DNA of 64,000 bases from an uncultured Verrucomicrobiae bacterium (GCA_937946835.1 CALFAV010000003.1:1-64000); one strand, 5' to 3'. Positions 19,165-27,902 are shown, numbered from the stretch's first letter. The notes: generated from the letters alone by a model not told the origin. Program-made: numbers and translations.

Positions 19165-20379
19165 ATGTGCACGCTGGCCAAGAATCCGCCCCACCGCCGC
19201 AAAACGGCGCCCGTTTCGGTTCCCCTTCCACTCGCCCCACGCCGGAAAACCGGTCTCCGGGCCGGGGGGTTGGGCGGGCTGATGCTTTTGGCCGGGGCGC
19301 TCGCGGAGCCCGCGTTCCCTGCGGATTGGCCGAGCTTTCGCGGCTCGCCCGCCCTGCTCGGGGTGGCGGCGGGCCCGTTGCCGGAAAAGCCCGTCCTGCG
19401 GTGGACCTTCAAAACCGGCGGCCCGGTCAAGTCCACCGCCGCCATCGTGGGCGGAAAGGTCTTTGTCGGCTCCGATGACGGGCACCTTTACGCCTTGAAC
19501 CTGAGCGACGGCGCCCGGCTTTGGGCCTACAAGACCGATGGCCCGATCGAGTCCTCGCCCCTGGTGCTCGGGGGCCGGGTGTTCTTCGGCAGCAGTGACG
19601 CCCACGTGTACGCGTTGGAGGCCGCGAGCGGGAAGCTGCTCTGGAAGGTCGAGACCGGCGACAAAATCCTCGGCGCGCCCAACTGGGTGAAGGCGCCGGG
19701 CGGCGACGCAGACCGGGTGTTGGTAGGCAGCTACGATTTCAAGCTCTACTGCCTGGACGCCGCGACCGGCCGCACCAACTGGGTGTACGAGACCGGCAAC
19801 TACATCAACGGCTCGCCGGCCGTGGCGGAAGGCCGGACCGTGTTCGGCGGGTGCGACGCGATCCTGCATGTGATCGGCCTTGCGGACGGGCAGAAGCTCA
19901 AGGAGATCGAGGCCGGCGCGTACGTGGCGGGCTCGGTGGCGCTGGAGGGCTCGCGGGCCTACTTCGGGCATTACGGCAACGAGTTCCGGTGCGTGGACCT
20001 GGAGCGGGGCGAGCGGGTGTGGACCTTCAAGGACCGCAACTTCCCGTTCTTCTCCTCGCCGGCGGTCACGGCCGACGCCGTGATCTTCGGCGGGCGCGAC
20101 AAACGCCTGCACTGCGTGAACAAGGCGGACGGCCGGCCCCGCTGGGCCTTCCCCACGCAGGGCAAGGTGGACAGTTCCCCGGTGGTGGTGGGCGACCGGG
20201 TGGTCGTGGGCTCGGAGGACGGCCGGTTGTACCTCGTGTCGTTGGCGGACGGCCGGGAAGTCTGGCATTACGAGATCGGCGAGGCGGTGACGGCCTCCCC
20301 GGCGGTGGCCGCGGGCCGGATCGTCATCGGCAGCGAAGATGGGCGCGTGTATTGTTTCGGGGCCGAGCAAAAGCCATGA
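19165..20379 (+). CDS. Secreted PQQ-like beta-propeller repeat protein
   Basis: 404 aa. After a long, basic n-region there is a hydrophobic segment (about 34-50, GGLGGLMLLAGALAEPAF) that looks like a signal peptide, then DWPSFRG. From about residue 70 on there are at least seven propeller blades with the repeating pattern G-x-V-F-x-G-S-D-D-G-x-L-Y-A-L-x-x-x-D-G-x-x-x-W (for example GKVFVGSDDGHLYALNLSDGARLW, with variants every 40-45 residues). This is the BamB/PQQ-dehydrogenase-like fold. No quinone-binding disulfide pair or catalytic Asp-Glu constellation is obvious, so it may be a structural or ligand-binding propeller rather than a dehydrogenase. It could share a transcript with the radical SAM gene 251 bp downstream, but nothing proves that. 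Confidence 0.85.
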   Translation: MCTLAKNPPHRRKTAPVSVPLPLAPRRKTGLRAGGLGGLMLLAGALAEPAFPADWPSFRGSPALLGVAAGPLPEKPVLRWTFKTGGPVKSTAAIVGGKVFVGSDDGHLYALNLSDGARLWAYKTDGPIESSPLVLGGRVFFGSSDAHVYALEAASGKLLWKVETGDKILGAPNWVKAPGGDADRVLVGSYDFKLYCLDAATGRTNWVYETGNYINGSPAVAEGRTVFGGCDAILHVIGLADGQKLKEIEAGAYVAGSVALEGSRAYFGHYGNEFRCVDLERGERVWTFKDRNFPFFSSPAVTADAVIFGGRDKRLHCVNKADGRPRWAFPTQGKVDSSPVVVGDRVVVGSEDGRLYLVSLADGREVWHYEIGEAVTASPAVAAGRIVIGSEDGRVYCFGAEQKP

Positions 20380-20630
20380 AGCCCCCGGCGCGCGATCTCG
20401 ACGAGGCGGTCGAACAGGGACCCGCCCCGCAAGAACGCGGGATGGAAGTGGACCCACTTGTGGCCGGGGGGAAACACCGGGGCGATGCTGCATTACGGGC
20501 ATCGCTGCCCCCGGGGCGGTGGAGAGGCTCCGGTCATGAATTTCGACCGCGGCATCCCCACCGTGTCTCCATTGCGCCGGCCGGCGCAACGGTGTTCATT
20601 GCCGCGCGGATTTGCTGAAACCGAATTGAA

Positions 20631-22019
20631 ATGAATGCCGCCCCGCCCAACTCACCGCCGCCGGTGGCCAAACCGCCCCTGGAAAAAGCGACCACCGCCG
20701 GCAACTACTTCGTCTCGAATTACCCGCCGTATGCCTTCTGGAAGCCGGAATTCGTGCCGGAGTTCCTGGCCGCTCTGGACCGTCCCCCGGGCTCACTCCC
20801 CGCCAGCGGCCCGCAGCCGGTGGCCGCCGGTTCCCCGCCCCCGCTGGGCCTGTACGTCCACATCCCCTTTTGCCGCAAGCGCTGTCACTTCTGCTACTTC
20901 AAGGTCTATACCGACAAGGATTCGCAGGCCATCCGCGCCTACCTCGACGCGCTGGTGCGGGAACTGACGCTCTACGTCGGGAAACCGTTTGTGGGCGGGC
21001 GCCGGCCCCGGTTCATCTATTTCGGCGGCGGCACGCCCAGTTACCTGAGCGTGGATCAGCTCCGCCATCTGGCCGACGGCCTCCAACGCCTGCTCCCCTG
21101 GGACGCGGTCGAGGAGGTCACCTTCGAGTGCGAGCCGGGCACGCTCACCGAGCCCAAGCTCGAGGCCATTCGCGCCCTGGGGGTCACCCGCTTGAGCCTG
21201 GGGATCGAGCATTTCGACGACCACATCCTCGAGATCAACGGCCGCGCCCACCGCTCGCGGGAGATCACCCGCGCCTACGCCTACGCCCGGCAGGTGGGCT
21301 TCCCGCAGATCAACATTGACCTCATCGCCGGCATGGTCGAGGAGACCGAGGAGAAGTGGCGCCTGGCCGTGGCCCGGACGCTCGAACTGGCCCCCGACTC
21401 GGTCACCATCTACCAGATGGAAATCCCCTACAACACCACCATCTACCGGCAGATGAAGGCCGAAGGCCGGCTGGTGGCGCCCGTGGCCGACTGGGACACC
21501 AAGCGGCGCTGGGTGGATTACGCCTTCACCGAGTTTGAAAAAGCCGGCTACACCGTCGCCAGCGCGTACACGGTGGTGAAGGATCCGGCCCGCACGCGCT
21601 TCGTGTACCGGGATTACCTTTGGGCCGGAGCCGACCTGGTGAGCCTGGGCGTGGCCAGCTTCGGGCACATCGGCGGCACCCACTACCAGAACCACCACGA
21701 CTTCGACACGTACCTGGCGCCGCTCCGCGAAGGCCGGCTGCCGGTGTACCGGGCGCTGACGCCCACGCCCGAAGAGCGCTACATCCGCGAGTTTATCCTC
21801 CAGCTCAAGCTGGGCCGCGTCAGTGCGGAGTATTTCGCGCGCAAGTTCGGCGAGGACCCCCGCACCAAATTCGCCGCGCCCCTGGCGCGGCTCAAGGCCG
21901 GGGGTTTCCTCGAAAACGGCGGAGACCGGATCGCCCTGACCCGAGCGGGCCTCCTCCAGGTGGACCGGCTCCTGCACGAGTTCTTCAAGCCCGAGCACAA
22001 CACCGGCCGGTACGCCTGA
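20631..22019 (+). CDS. HemN/HemW-like radical SAM protein with N-terminal extension
   Basis: 462 aa. The radical SAM cluster site is C81-x3-C85-x2-C88 in LYVHIPFCRKRCHFCYF, followed by GGGTPSYLS at 132-140 and the C-terminal HemN-type winged-helix region (TPEERYIREFILQLKLG, FLENGGDRIALTRAG). The family includes coproporphyrinogen III dehydrogenases, heme chaperones and several enzymes acting on other substrates. The 70-residue N-terminal extension with NYFVSNYPPYAFW is not part of standard HemN or HemW, and the Cys-rich HemN substrate motifs are not obvious, so a non-heme substrate is plausible. It is followed by chorismate-lyase-like and halogenase-like genes on the same strand, which suggests involvement in an aromatic product. 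Confidence 0.8.
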   Translation: MNAAPPNSPPPVAKPPLEKATTAGNYFVSNYPPYAFWKPEFVPEFLAALDRPPGSLPASGPQPVAAGSPPPLGLYVHIPFCRKRCHFCYFKVYTDKDSQAIRAYLDALVRELTLYVGKPFVGGRRPRFIYFGGGTPSYLSVDQLRHLADGLQRLLPWDAVEEVTFECEPGTLTEPKLEAIRALGVTRLSLGIEHFDDHILEINGRAHRSREITRAYAYARQVGFPQINIDLIAGMVEETEEKWRLAVARTLELAPDSVTIYQMEIPYNTTIYRQMKAEGRLVAPVADWDTKRRWVDYAFTEFEKAGYTVASAYTVVKDPARTRFVYRDYLWAGADLVSLGVASFGHIGGTHYQNHHDFDTYLAPLREGRLPVYRALTPTPEERYIREFILQLKLGRVSAEYFARKFGEDPRTKFAAPLARLKAGGFLENGGDRIALTRAGLLQVDRLLHEFFKPEHNTGRYA

Positions 22020-22487
22020 GTCATCTCGAGGGGCCCGCCCAACACGGCCGCTGGTCGTCGCGAACCGCGGGTCGCCACACGGCCGGGCGGCCGCCCCGCG
22101 GACCCGGGCGCAACCACTACCAAGGTGGATGAACCACCCCAGGCCCGGCCCGGCGCGCTTCCCGCGTCGGCCAGACGCAGCAATGGGTTTTTTCGAGGAC
22201 AAATGCCGGCAAGGAAAGCCGGGACACGAAACATTTGCGTTGCCCGAGGGCCCCGTGTTTATTCGCCCGAGCGGCCGGTCATGACACCCCCGAGGACAAC
22301 AGACCCTTCTCGGTCTCTCGCTTCGTCTCCCGGCCGGGCGGCGCGGCGAAGGCCTTGGCTTTTGCGTCTCCGGCCGGGCCGCGCCGCCGGCCGTCGGTTT
22401 TCTTGCCCGGGCCGGCCAAGCCAATTATTTCGGCCTGCGGCCGGGCCGAAGCCGTCAGACAATGCGGTCGCTGATCTGAAAGACTCC
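22020..22487 (+). other. 468-bp intergenic stretch without a recognised gene
   Basis: The stretch separates the radical SAM gene from the chorismate-lyase-like gene. Frames that cross it have no family resemblance. A comparatively A/T-rich patch (22185-22260) contains a 5-bp stem hairpin, CCGGC (22206-22210) and GCCGG (22218-22222). A promoter for the downstream pair may lie here, but no -35/-10 pair is clear enough to place. Confidence 0.5.
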
Positions 22488-23066
22488 ATGACGCCTTTGT
22501 CCACCCCGTCCCCGCTGGCTCCCGCGCCGGACCTTGTAGCGCGGTTGGCCTATCCCCTGAACGAGTTTTACGCGCGTGAGGGCGTCCCCCTGCCGGTCAT
22601 CCGCCCCGTGCCCGGCCACGCCGTCCCCGAGCCGTATCGGACGCTGCTGGTGCATGAACGGGACATGACCCCGACGCTGGAGGCCTGGTTTTACAGCGAC
22701 ATTCACATCGAGGTCTGGGGCCGGGAACAGCGGGGGGACCTGTATTTTCGCGAGGTCCTGCTGCGCCTGGACCGCGATCTGCGGCCGGTGGAGTTCGGCG
22801 CCAACAAAGTTTACCTGGCCCGCTTCGACGCCGCCGTCCGCCGGCTCATCCTCGATGAATACCTGCCGCTGGGCGAAATCCTGAAGATACGTGAAGTCCC
22901 CCACCGGGACCGCCCGGAAGGTTTTTTTGCGTTGGAGTCAGATGCGCTCCTCAAGCGGGCCTTCCGCCTAACGGCTCCCCACACCCTGTACGGACGCCGC
23001 AACACCATCCTGGACCCCGAGGGGCAGCCGTTGTCCGAAATCGTGGAAATCCTGCCCCCGCTCTGA
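22488..23066 (+). CDS. Chorismate lyase (UbiC)-like protein
   Basis: 192 aa, cytosolic. The order of motifs LLVHERDMTPTLEAW (53-67), REVLLRLD (88-95), VEFGANKVYL (101-110), YLPLGEILK (125-133), FFALESD (146-152) and YGRRNTIL with EIVEILPP at the end resembles the chorismate-pyruvate lyase fold family, in which pyruvate is eliminated from chorismate to give 4-hydroxybenzoate. Overall identity to E. coli UbiC is probably low, so the enzymatic step is an inference. ATG at 22488 is chosen because the upstream open frame is compositionally non-coding. It is 73 bp before the flavin oxidoreductase gene. Confidence 0.65.
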   Translation: MTPLSTPSPLAPAPDLVARLAYPLNEFYAREGVPLPVIRPVPGHAVPEPYRTLLVHERDMTPTLEAWFYSDIHIEVWGREQRGDLYFREVLLRLDRDLRPVEFGANKVYLARFDAAVRRLILDEYLPLGEILKIREVPHRDRPEGFFALESDALLKRAFRLTAPHTLYGRRNTILDPEGQPLSEIVEILPPL

Positions 23067-23139
23067 AACCGGCCCCGTCGCGCCCCGATTTGCCCCGGCC
23101 CGGAGCGCCGCTACTTTCCCGGGCGGAATACGTGTACGT

Positions 23140-24423
23140 ATGAACGTTCAGACCTCACCCGAAGTGCTGATCATCGGCGGCGGCCCGGCCGGCGCCACTG
23201 CGGCGGCCATCCTGGCCGAACACGGCCATGAGGTGTTGGTCTTGGAGCGGGAAAAATTTCCGCGCTACCACATCGGCGAGTCGCTCATCCCCTTCACCTA
23301 CCACCCGCTGGAACGGCTGGGGCTGATCCCCCGGTTGCGCGCCTCGGCCTTCCAGAAAAAGTACAGCGTGGTGTTCGTGCAGCCGGACGGCCGGGCCAGC
23401 CAGCCCTTTTACTTCTTCACCCGCTATGACCGCGACACGGTGGCCCAGACCTGGCAGGTGCTGCGCAGTGAGTTTGACCTGATGCTGCTGAACCACGCTC
23501 GCGAGCGTGGCGCCGCGGTGTGCGAGCAAACCACCGTGACCGACCTGCTGCGCGAAGACGGCCGCGTGGTGGGCGTGCGCGCCCGACACGCCGACGGCTC
23601 GATCGCCGAGTACCGCGCCCCCCTCACCCTGGACTGTTCCGGCAAGGACAGCTTCGCCGCGGTCCGTCAGGGCTGGCGGGTCCGCGACCCCTACCTGAAC
23701 AAGGTTGCCGTCTGGACCTACTACGAAGGCTCGAAGCGGGAGACCGGCCTGGACGAGGGGCAGACCACCGTGGCCTTTGTGCCGGAGAAGGGCTGGTTCT
23801 GGCACATTCCCCTGCATGGCGACCGCGTGAGCGTGGGCGTGGTGGCCGAGGGCAAATACCTCACCCGCGGCGGCGTGAAGGACCCCCGGGCCATCTTCGA
23901 ACGCGAAATCCACCAGAACCTCTGGATCCGGGACCACCTGGCCACGGGTCGGCAGGTGGGGCCCTACTACGTGACCAGCGAATACACCCACCACGCCCGG
24001 TACTGCTACGCCCCGGGGCTGCTGCTGGTGGGCGATGCCTTTTGCTTTCTGGACCCGGTGTTCAGCAGTGGGCTGATGCTCGCCCTCAAAAGCGGCGTGC
24101 TGGCCGGCGACACCGTACATGAGGCGCTGGTGGCGCGGGACTTTTCCCCCGAGCGATTCGCCGCCTACGGCACCACGATGCGCCAGGGCATCGAGAACAT
24201 GCGCAAGCTGGTCTATGCCTTCTACAATCCGACCTTCAGCTTCAAGGCGGTCATTGACAAGTACCCCGAGGCGGCGGGCGACATCACCGACTGCCTCAGC
24301 GGCGATGTGAACAAGGACCTCTCGGGCCTGTGGGCGAAGATTCGCGAGTTTGTGCCCTTGCCGGAGGAATTGCCCCTGGGCGGGCCGATGGAATCGGTCC
24401 TCCCTGAACCCGTGCCGGCCTGA
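23140..24423 (+). CDS. FAD-dependent oxidoreductase of the flavin halogenase / geranylgeranyl reductase type
   Basis: 427 aa. The Rossmann FAD motif is IIGGGPAGATAAAIL (11-25), followed by FPRYHIGESLIP (40-51) typical of halogenase-like monooxygenases, and GLLLVGDAFCFLDPVFSSG around 290, the second FAD site. The halogenase signature W-x-W-x-I-P is present as WFWHIP at 219-224. Lys73/Lys74 in FQKKY could be the lysine that forms the chloramine in true halogenases, by position. Without structure or substrate, halogenation versus hydroxylation or ring reduction cannot be decided. Downstream of a chorismate-lyase-like gene it may act on a hydroxybenzoate-derived compound, as related enzymes do in aryl-pigment loci; this is inference. 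Confidence 0.85.
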   Translation: MNVQTSPEVLIIGGGPAGATAAAILAEHGHEVLVLEREKFPRYHIGESLIPFTYHPLERLGLIPRLRASAFQKKYSVVFVQPDGRASQPFYFFTRYDRDTVAQTWQVLRSEFDLMLLNHARERGAAVCEQTTVTDLLREDGRVVGVRARHADGSIAEYRAPLTLDCSGKDSFAAVRQGWRVRDPYLNKVAVWTYYEGSKRETGLDEGQTTVAFVPEKGWFWHIPLHGDRVSVGVVAEGKYLTRGGVKDPRAIFEREIHQNLWIRDHLATGRQVGPYYVTSEYTHHARYCYAPGLLLVGDAFCFLDPVFSSGLMLALKSGVLAGDTVHEALVARDFSPERFAAYGTTMRQGIENMRKLVYAFYNPTFSFKAVIDKYPEAAGDITDCLSGDVNKDLSGLWAKIREFVPLPEELPLGGPMESVLPEPVPA

Positions 24424-24452
24424 GTGCCGCGCGGGTGTCCGCCCGAAGCCCC

Positions 24453-24812
24453 TCATCCCCGGTACACACACCGGGCGGTGCAGGTCTCGGCCACGACCAC
24501 CTCGGTCAACTGCGGCAGGCGGGGTTTGAGACGTTCCCAGATCCAGCGGGCGATGTTCTCGCTGGTGGGGTTCTCCAGCCCGGGCACCTCGTTCAGGTAG
24601 CGGTGGTCGAGCTGTTCCCACAACGGCCGGAACGCTTCCTTGAGTTCGGCGTAATCCACCAGCCAGCCCAGCCGCTCGTCACAGGGCCCGGCCACGGCGA
24701 TTTCGACCACGAAGCTGTGCCCGTGCAGCCGCCAACACTTGTGCGTTTCCGGCAGGCGCGGCAAGCGGTGCGCGGCCTCGAACTGAAAGGTTTTTCGCAA
24801 CTCGACATTCAT
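24453..24812 (-). CDS. queD: 6-carboxytetrahydropterin synthase / 6-pyruvoyl-tetrahydropterin synthase family (QueD-like)
   Basis: 119 aa. The zinc ligands are His15 (FEAAHRL), His30 and His32 (LHGHSF), and the catalytic Cys26 lies in the C-x3-H-G-H-S motif; His70 (LDH) and Glu109 complete the usual site. PTSENIA near residue 82 is the pterin-binding signature. QueD makes 6-carboxy-5,6,7,8-tetrahydropterin for queuosine/7-deazaguanine synthesis. No queC, queE or queF is nearby, so the pathway assignment is from family. It begins 55 bp after manC on the same strand. Confidence 0.9.
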   Translation of the reverse strand: MNVELRKTFQFEAAHRLPRLPETHKCWRLHGHSFVVEIAVAGPCDERLGWLVDYAELKEAFRPLWEQLDHRYLNEVPGLENPTSENIARWIWERLKPRLPQLTEVVVAETCTARCVYRG

Positions 24813-24867
24813 GCGTGGAGTCCCCCCCGTCCCCGGCGCACGGGACCGGGGCGTGTCTCAGGCCTGC

Positions 24868-26007
24868 TCAAAGCAATTTTCGGTACCGGTCGGACCGGGC
24901 GAGCCGGCGCACCAGGTCCCGGACCTCCTGGGCGCGGTGCAGGTCCGCCACCAGCACGGCGTCGTCGGTCAGCACCACCACGGCCTCGCGCAGCCCCACC
25001 AGCGCCACGGGCGTGCGCCGGCTCTTCGAGCGGGCATCGTAAATGAGGTTGCGTGCGGCGTCCACCGACACGCAATCCGCCACGACGGCGTTGCCGTCGG
25101 CGTCGGTCTTCAAGTGCCGGGCCAGGGCCGGCCAGGCGCCCAGGTCGTCCCAGGCAAAGTCGGCGTCGGCGCAGACCACGTTGTGCGCCTTTTCCAAAAG
25201 GGCGTAGTCAATGCTGATGCGGTTGATCTCGGGATACTCGCGGGTGAGCACGCGGGTCAGGGCCGCGGGCCCCTGGGTGGCGGCCGCAAACCAGCGCCGG
25301 CAGGCGGCGTGCAGCTCCGGCTGGTGGGTTTCCAGCCCGTGGGTCAGCGTGACAAAGGACCAGAGGAACATGCCGGCGTTCCAGCGATAGCGGCCGCTGG
25401 CGAGGTATTCGCGGGCGGTATCCAGGTCGGGTTTTTCCTTGAAGCGAAGCGCCCGGTGGAAGGGGGTCCGGTAGGCCTTCACCCCATGGGGCGGCGGCAG
25501 CCGCGGCCCCAACTCGATGTACCCGTAGCCGGTCGCCGGCTCGGTGGGCGGGATGCCCAGGGTCACGATGACCTGCCCGCGCCCGGCCAGATCGAAGGCC
25601 TCCGCCAGCACCTGCCGGAACTTTTTTTCGTCGGGGATGACGTGGTCCGCCGGCAGCACGGCCATCACGGCGGTGGGCGAGCGGGCTCCCACCACCGCGG
25701 CACCCAGGGTCACGGCCGGGGCGGTGTCGCGCCCCACCGGCTCGAGAAGGAGATTTTCGCGCGGCAGCCCCGGCAACTGCCGGCGCACCGCCGGCGCCTG
25801 GGCGGCGGTGGTGATGACCAGCAGGTTCTTCAGCGGCACCAGCGGTCGGACCCGGTCCACGGTCTGCTGGAGCAGCGAGCGCGGGCCGAGCAGTTTGAGT
25901 AATTGCTTGGGACGGTGCTCCCGGCTCAGCGGCCAGAAGCGTTCACCCCGCCCGCCGGCAAGAATGACGGCGAAGCGGTCCGGGCTGCGGGCGGCGGTTT
26001 TTTTCAT
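24868..26007 (-). CDS. manC: Mannose-1-phosphate guanylyltransferase
   Basis: 379 aa. It makes GDP-mannose from mannose 1-phosphate and GTP for cell-surface polysaccharides. The nucleotide-binding motif is LAGGRGERFWPLSR (16-29) with Lys34 (RPKQLL), then LPADHVI, TGYGYIELG, and the RFKEKPD sugar-phosphate motif; ISIDYALLEK and WDDLGAW also match. The length shows a mono-functional enzyme without the C-terminal phosphomannose isomerase cupin. ATG at 26007 is the natural start; the open frame continues upstream without homology. It is divergent from an AraC-family gene (101 bp apart) and cotranscribed with queD. Confidence 0.93.
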   Translation of the reverse strand: MKKTAARSPDRFAVILAGGRGERFWPLSREHRPKQLLKLLGPRSLLQQTVDRVRPLVPLKNLLVITTAAQAPAVRRQLPGLPRENLLLEPVGRDTAPAVTLGAAVVGARSPTAVMAVLPADHVIPDEKKFRQVLAEAFDLAGRGQVIVTLGIPPTEPATGYGYIELGPRLPPPHGVKAYRTPFHRALRFKEKPDLDTAREYLASGRYRWNAGMFLWSFVTLTHGLETHQPELHAACRRWFAAATQGPAALTRVLTREYPEINRISIDYALLEKAHNVVCADADFAWDDLGAWPALARHLKTDADGNAVVADCVSVDAARNLIYDARSKSRRTPVALVGLREAVVVLTDDAVLVADLHRAQEVRDLVRRLARSDRYRKLL

Positions 26008-26108
26008 GCGACCTGCGGTGCCTTGTTGGACCAAAAGCCCGCGGCTTCGGCAACCCCGGAGTATCCGGCCGGGTTGCCGGGGGGATTCCCGAACCCTAAA
26101 CTCCCGCT

Positions 26109-27170
26109 GTGAACCGGGCTTCGGAAGCTGATCCCGCCCCCGACCGTGCGGCGTCGGGTGCGGGCGCACCGCCGGCCTGCACAGACGCGGGCGGGGGCGG
26201 ATTCGTGTGCCCCGGGGCGGAGGGGTTCACCGAGCGGGAGGCCTGGCGGGAGGTGTGCGCCGGGTGGTGTCCGCTCTTTGCCGGCTTTCGCGAGTGGGGC
26301 TTCAGCGTCGAGTGGCACAGTTTCCAATGCCCGTTCCAGCTCGACTGGTCGCGCAGCTTTCATCCCCAGAGCCTGGAGATTTGCCTCAACCTGAGCGGGC
26401 GTGGGCGCTTGCAACACGGCCGCCGTGCGGTGGAGGTGCCGCCGCGCAGCGCGGTGTTTTATGTGTGCGCCGCGGCGGACGGCCCGCGGGCCTGGCGCCT
26501 GCCGGGGCAAGCCCATGCCTTTTACACGATCGAACTGTCCCGCCCGTTTCTGGGCCGCCGGCTCCACGGCCGGGAACCCGGCCTGCATCCGCTGGTCAAA
26601 ACCCTGCTCGCCGCCGCGCCCGCGGAGGGAGGCGTGGCGGAAACCACCGCGCTGACCCCGGAGTTGGAGCGGCTGGCCGAGCAGCTCCGTCATCCCCCGT
26701 TGCTCCAGGCCGCCCGCGCCCTGTGGTACGAAAGCCGCGCGCTCGAACTGGCCGCACTGGTCTTGTTCCAAACCCAGCCCGGGGCCGAGCTGTTTTGCGA
26801 CCGGCAAAAGCGCGCGGCCCGCGAGCGCGTCGAGCGGGTCATGGCCATTCTCCAAGCCGACCTGACCCAGCCCCCCGACCTGGAGGAACTGGGCCGGCGG
26901 GTGGGCTGCAGCGCCTGGTACCTCAGCCGCACCTTTTCGGCGGAGATGGGCATGACCATCTCGCAGTACCTGCGCCGTCTGCGCCTGGAGCGCGCCGCCG
27001 AACTGCTCCGCACCGGCCGCTACAACGTCACCGAGGCCGCTTTCGCCGTGGGCTATTCGAGCCTGAGCCACTTCAGCCAGGCCTTCCACGAACACTTCGG
27101 CTGCTGCCCCGGCCTTTACCCCAGCCCGGGCCCGCAACTGGCGAAGCGGCTCCGAGGCGGGGCGCCGTGA
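26109..27170 (+). CDS. AraC-family transcriptional regulator
   Basis: 353 aa, GTG start. Residues about 60-160 look like a beta-rich sensor domain (LEICLNLSGRGRLQHGRRAVEVPPRSAVFYV). The C-terminal 100 residues form the two-helix-turn-helix AraC domain: LEELGRRVGCSAWYLSRTFSAEMGMTISQYLRRLRLERAAELLRTG and then VTEAAFAVGYSSLSHFSQAFHEHFG, with the conserved G-Y-x-S and F-x-x-x-F-G positions. The ligand is unknown. Its target could be the divergent manC-queD pair or itself. Its stop codon lies at the edge of the hairpin-repeat region. Confidence 0.92.
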   Translation: MNRASEADPAPDRAASGAGAPPACTDAGGGGFVCPGAEGFTEREAWREVCAGWCPLFAGFREWGFSVEWHSFQCPFQLDWSRSFHPQSLEICLNLSGRGRLQHGRRAVEVPPRSAVFYVCAAADGPRAWRLPGQAHAFYTIELSRPFLGRRLHGREPGLHPLVKTLLAAAPAEGGVAETTALTPELERLAEQLRHPPLLQAARALWYESRALELAALVLFQTQPGAELFCDRQKRAARERVERVMAILQADLTQPPDLEELGRRVGCSAWYLSRTFSAEMGMTISQYLRRLRLERAAELLRTGRYNVTEAAFAVGYSSLSHFSQAFHEHFGCCPGLYPSPGPQLAKRLRGGAP

Positions 27171-27189
27171 ACAGCCCGGGCACGGCGCG

Positions 27190-27333
27190 GCGCGGCCCTC
27201 CCAAGGAGCCCAGTTCGGCTTTCCACCGGTAGAGCGCCGCTGCGCCGGCGCCGTATCTCCGGGCGGCGGGTCGCCGCCCTCTACGGCAACCGGGTCGGTT
27301 GCCGCTACGTCGGAGCGCCGGCTTCCAGCCGGC
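27190..27333 (+). repeat. 144-bp direct repeat, copy 1
   Basis: Copy 1 of a unit repeated at 27593-27736, offset 403 bp, with only about six differences. It holds three hairpins in series: GGGCGGC/GCCGCCC around GGGTC, GGCAACC/GGTTGCC around GGGTC and GCCGGC/GCCGGC around TTCCA. Confidence 0.85.
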
Positions 27334-27592
27334 CCGGCCTCCGAAAGCGCCAGTAAGCGGGCGCACTCCAAAGGCTGGCATCCCGCGCAGCGGCCCCGTC
27401 AACGCTTTAGCGCTTGGAGTGCGGCGGGTGCGCGCCGCTGTACCGCAACGGCAGGCGTCCCGCCAGCCATAGAGCCGGGCGCCTCGCCCGGCGGGAAGCT
27501 GGGTAGCGCAGATTGGCAAGCTGCCGGAGCGCCGGTTGCCACCCTGCAGGCGTGGGGGTGCAGGCTCCCAGCCTGCCCAAGGCCGCGACGCA

Positions 27593-27736
27593 GCGCGGCC
27601 CTCCCAAGGAGCCCAGTTCGGCTTTCCACCGGTAGGGCGCCGCTGCGCCGGCGCCGTATCTCCGGGCGGCGGGTCGCCGCCCTCTACGGCAGCCGGGATG
27701 GCTGCCGCTACGCCGGAGCGCCGGCTTCCAGCCGGC
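27593..27736 (+). repeat. 144-bp direct repeat, copy 2
   Basis: Copy 2 of the unit at 27190-27333. In the middle hairpin the stem is GGCAGCC/GGCTGCC instead of GGCAACC/GGTTGCC; the A-to-G change on one arm is matched by T-to-C on the other, so pairing is preserved. Confidence 0.85.
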
Positions 27737-27902
27737 AGGCGCTGACACTCCCACCGGCGCGGATTGCCAATCCGCGACCCAGCCGACCACCAATCGGCGC
27801 TACGTCGGAACAGCGGCGTCTTGCCCCGCCAGTGAACCGGGTTTCCGGCCCGGCGGCTCACCGGGCCGCGCCGGTGATACGGCGCTTCTGACCGAGCACC
27901 AT

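Larger units (their letters stand above)
27187..27800 (+). repeat. Array 1 of short GC-rich hairpins between convergent araC-type gene and trpA
   Basis: No gene is seen in 27171-27902. The stretch is a run of short perfect hairpins with stems of 6-8 bp and loops of 3-5 bases joined by short connectors such as CTACGGC or GTAGCGC. Clear examples are GCCGGGC/GCCCGGC near 27472, GCAGGCT/AGCCTGC near 27560, GCGGATT/AATCCGC (27759-27765 with 27769-27775) and GCCGGC/GCCGGC around loop TTCCA (ending 27333 and 27736). It contains a 144-bp direct repeat. Sequence between the hairpins is shared with the array at 29.1-29.3 kb, partly in the opposite orientation. Confidence 0.8.

Noticed and set aside
22125..22487. 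N-terminal extension of the chorismate-lyase-like protein
   Set aside because: The extension is compositionally non-coding and UbiC-like proteins are about 160-200 residues long.
27341..27861. Several frames of 70-260 codons inside hairpin array 1
   Set aside because: They are rich in G, R, P, A with repeated blocks and follow the repeat structure; no protein family resemblance.
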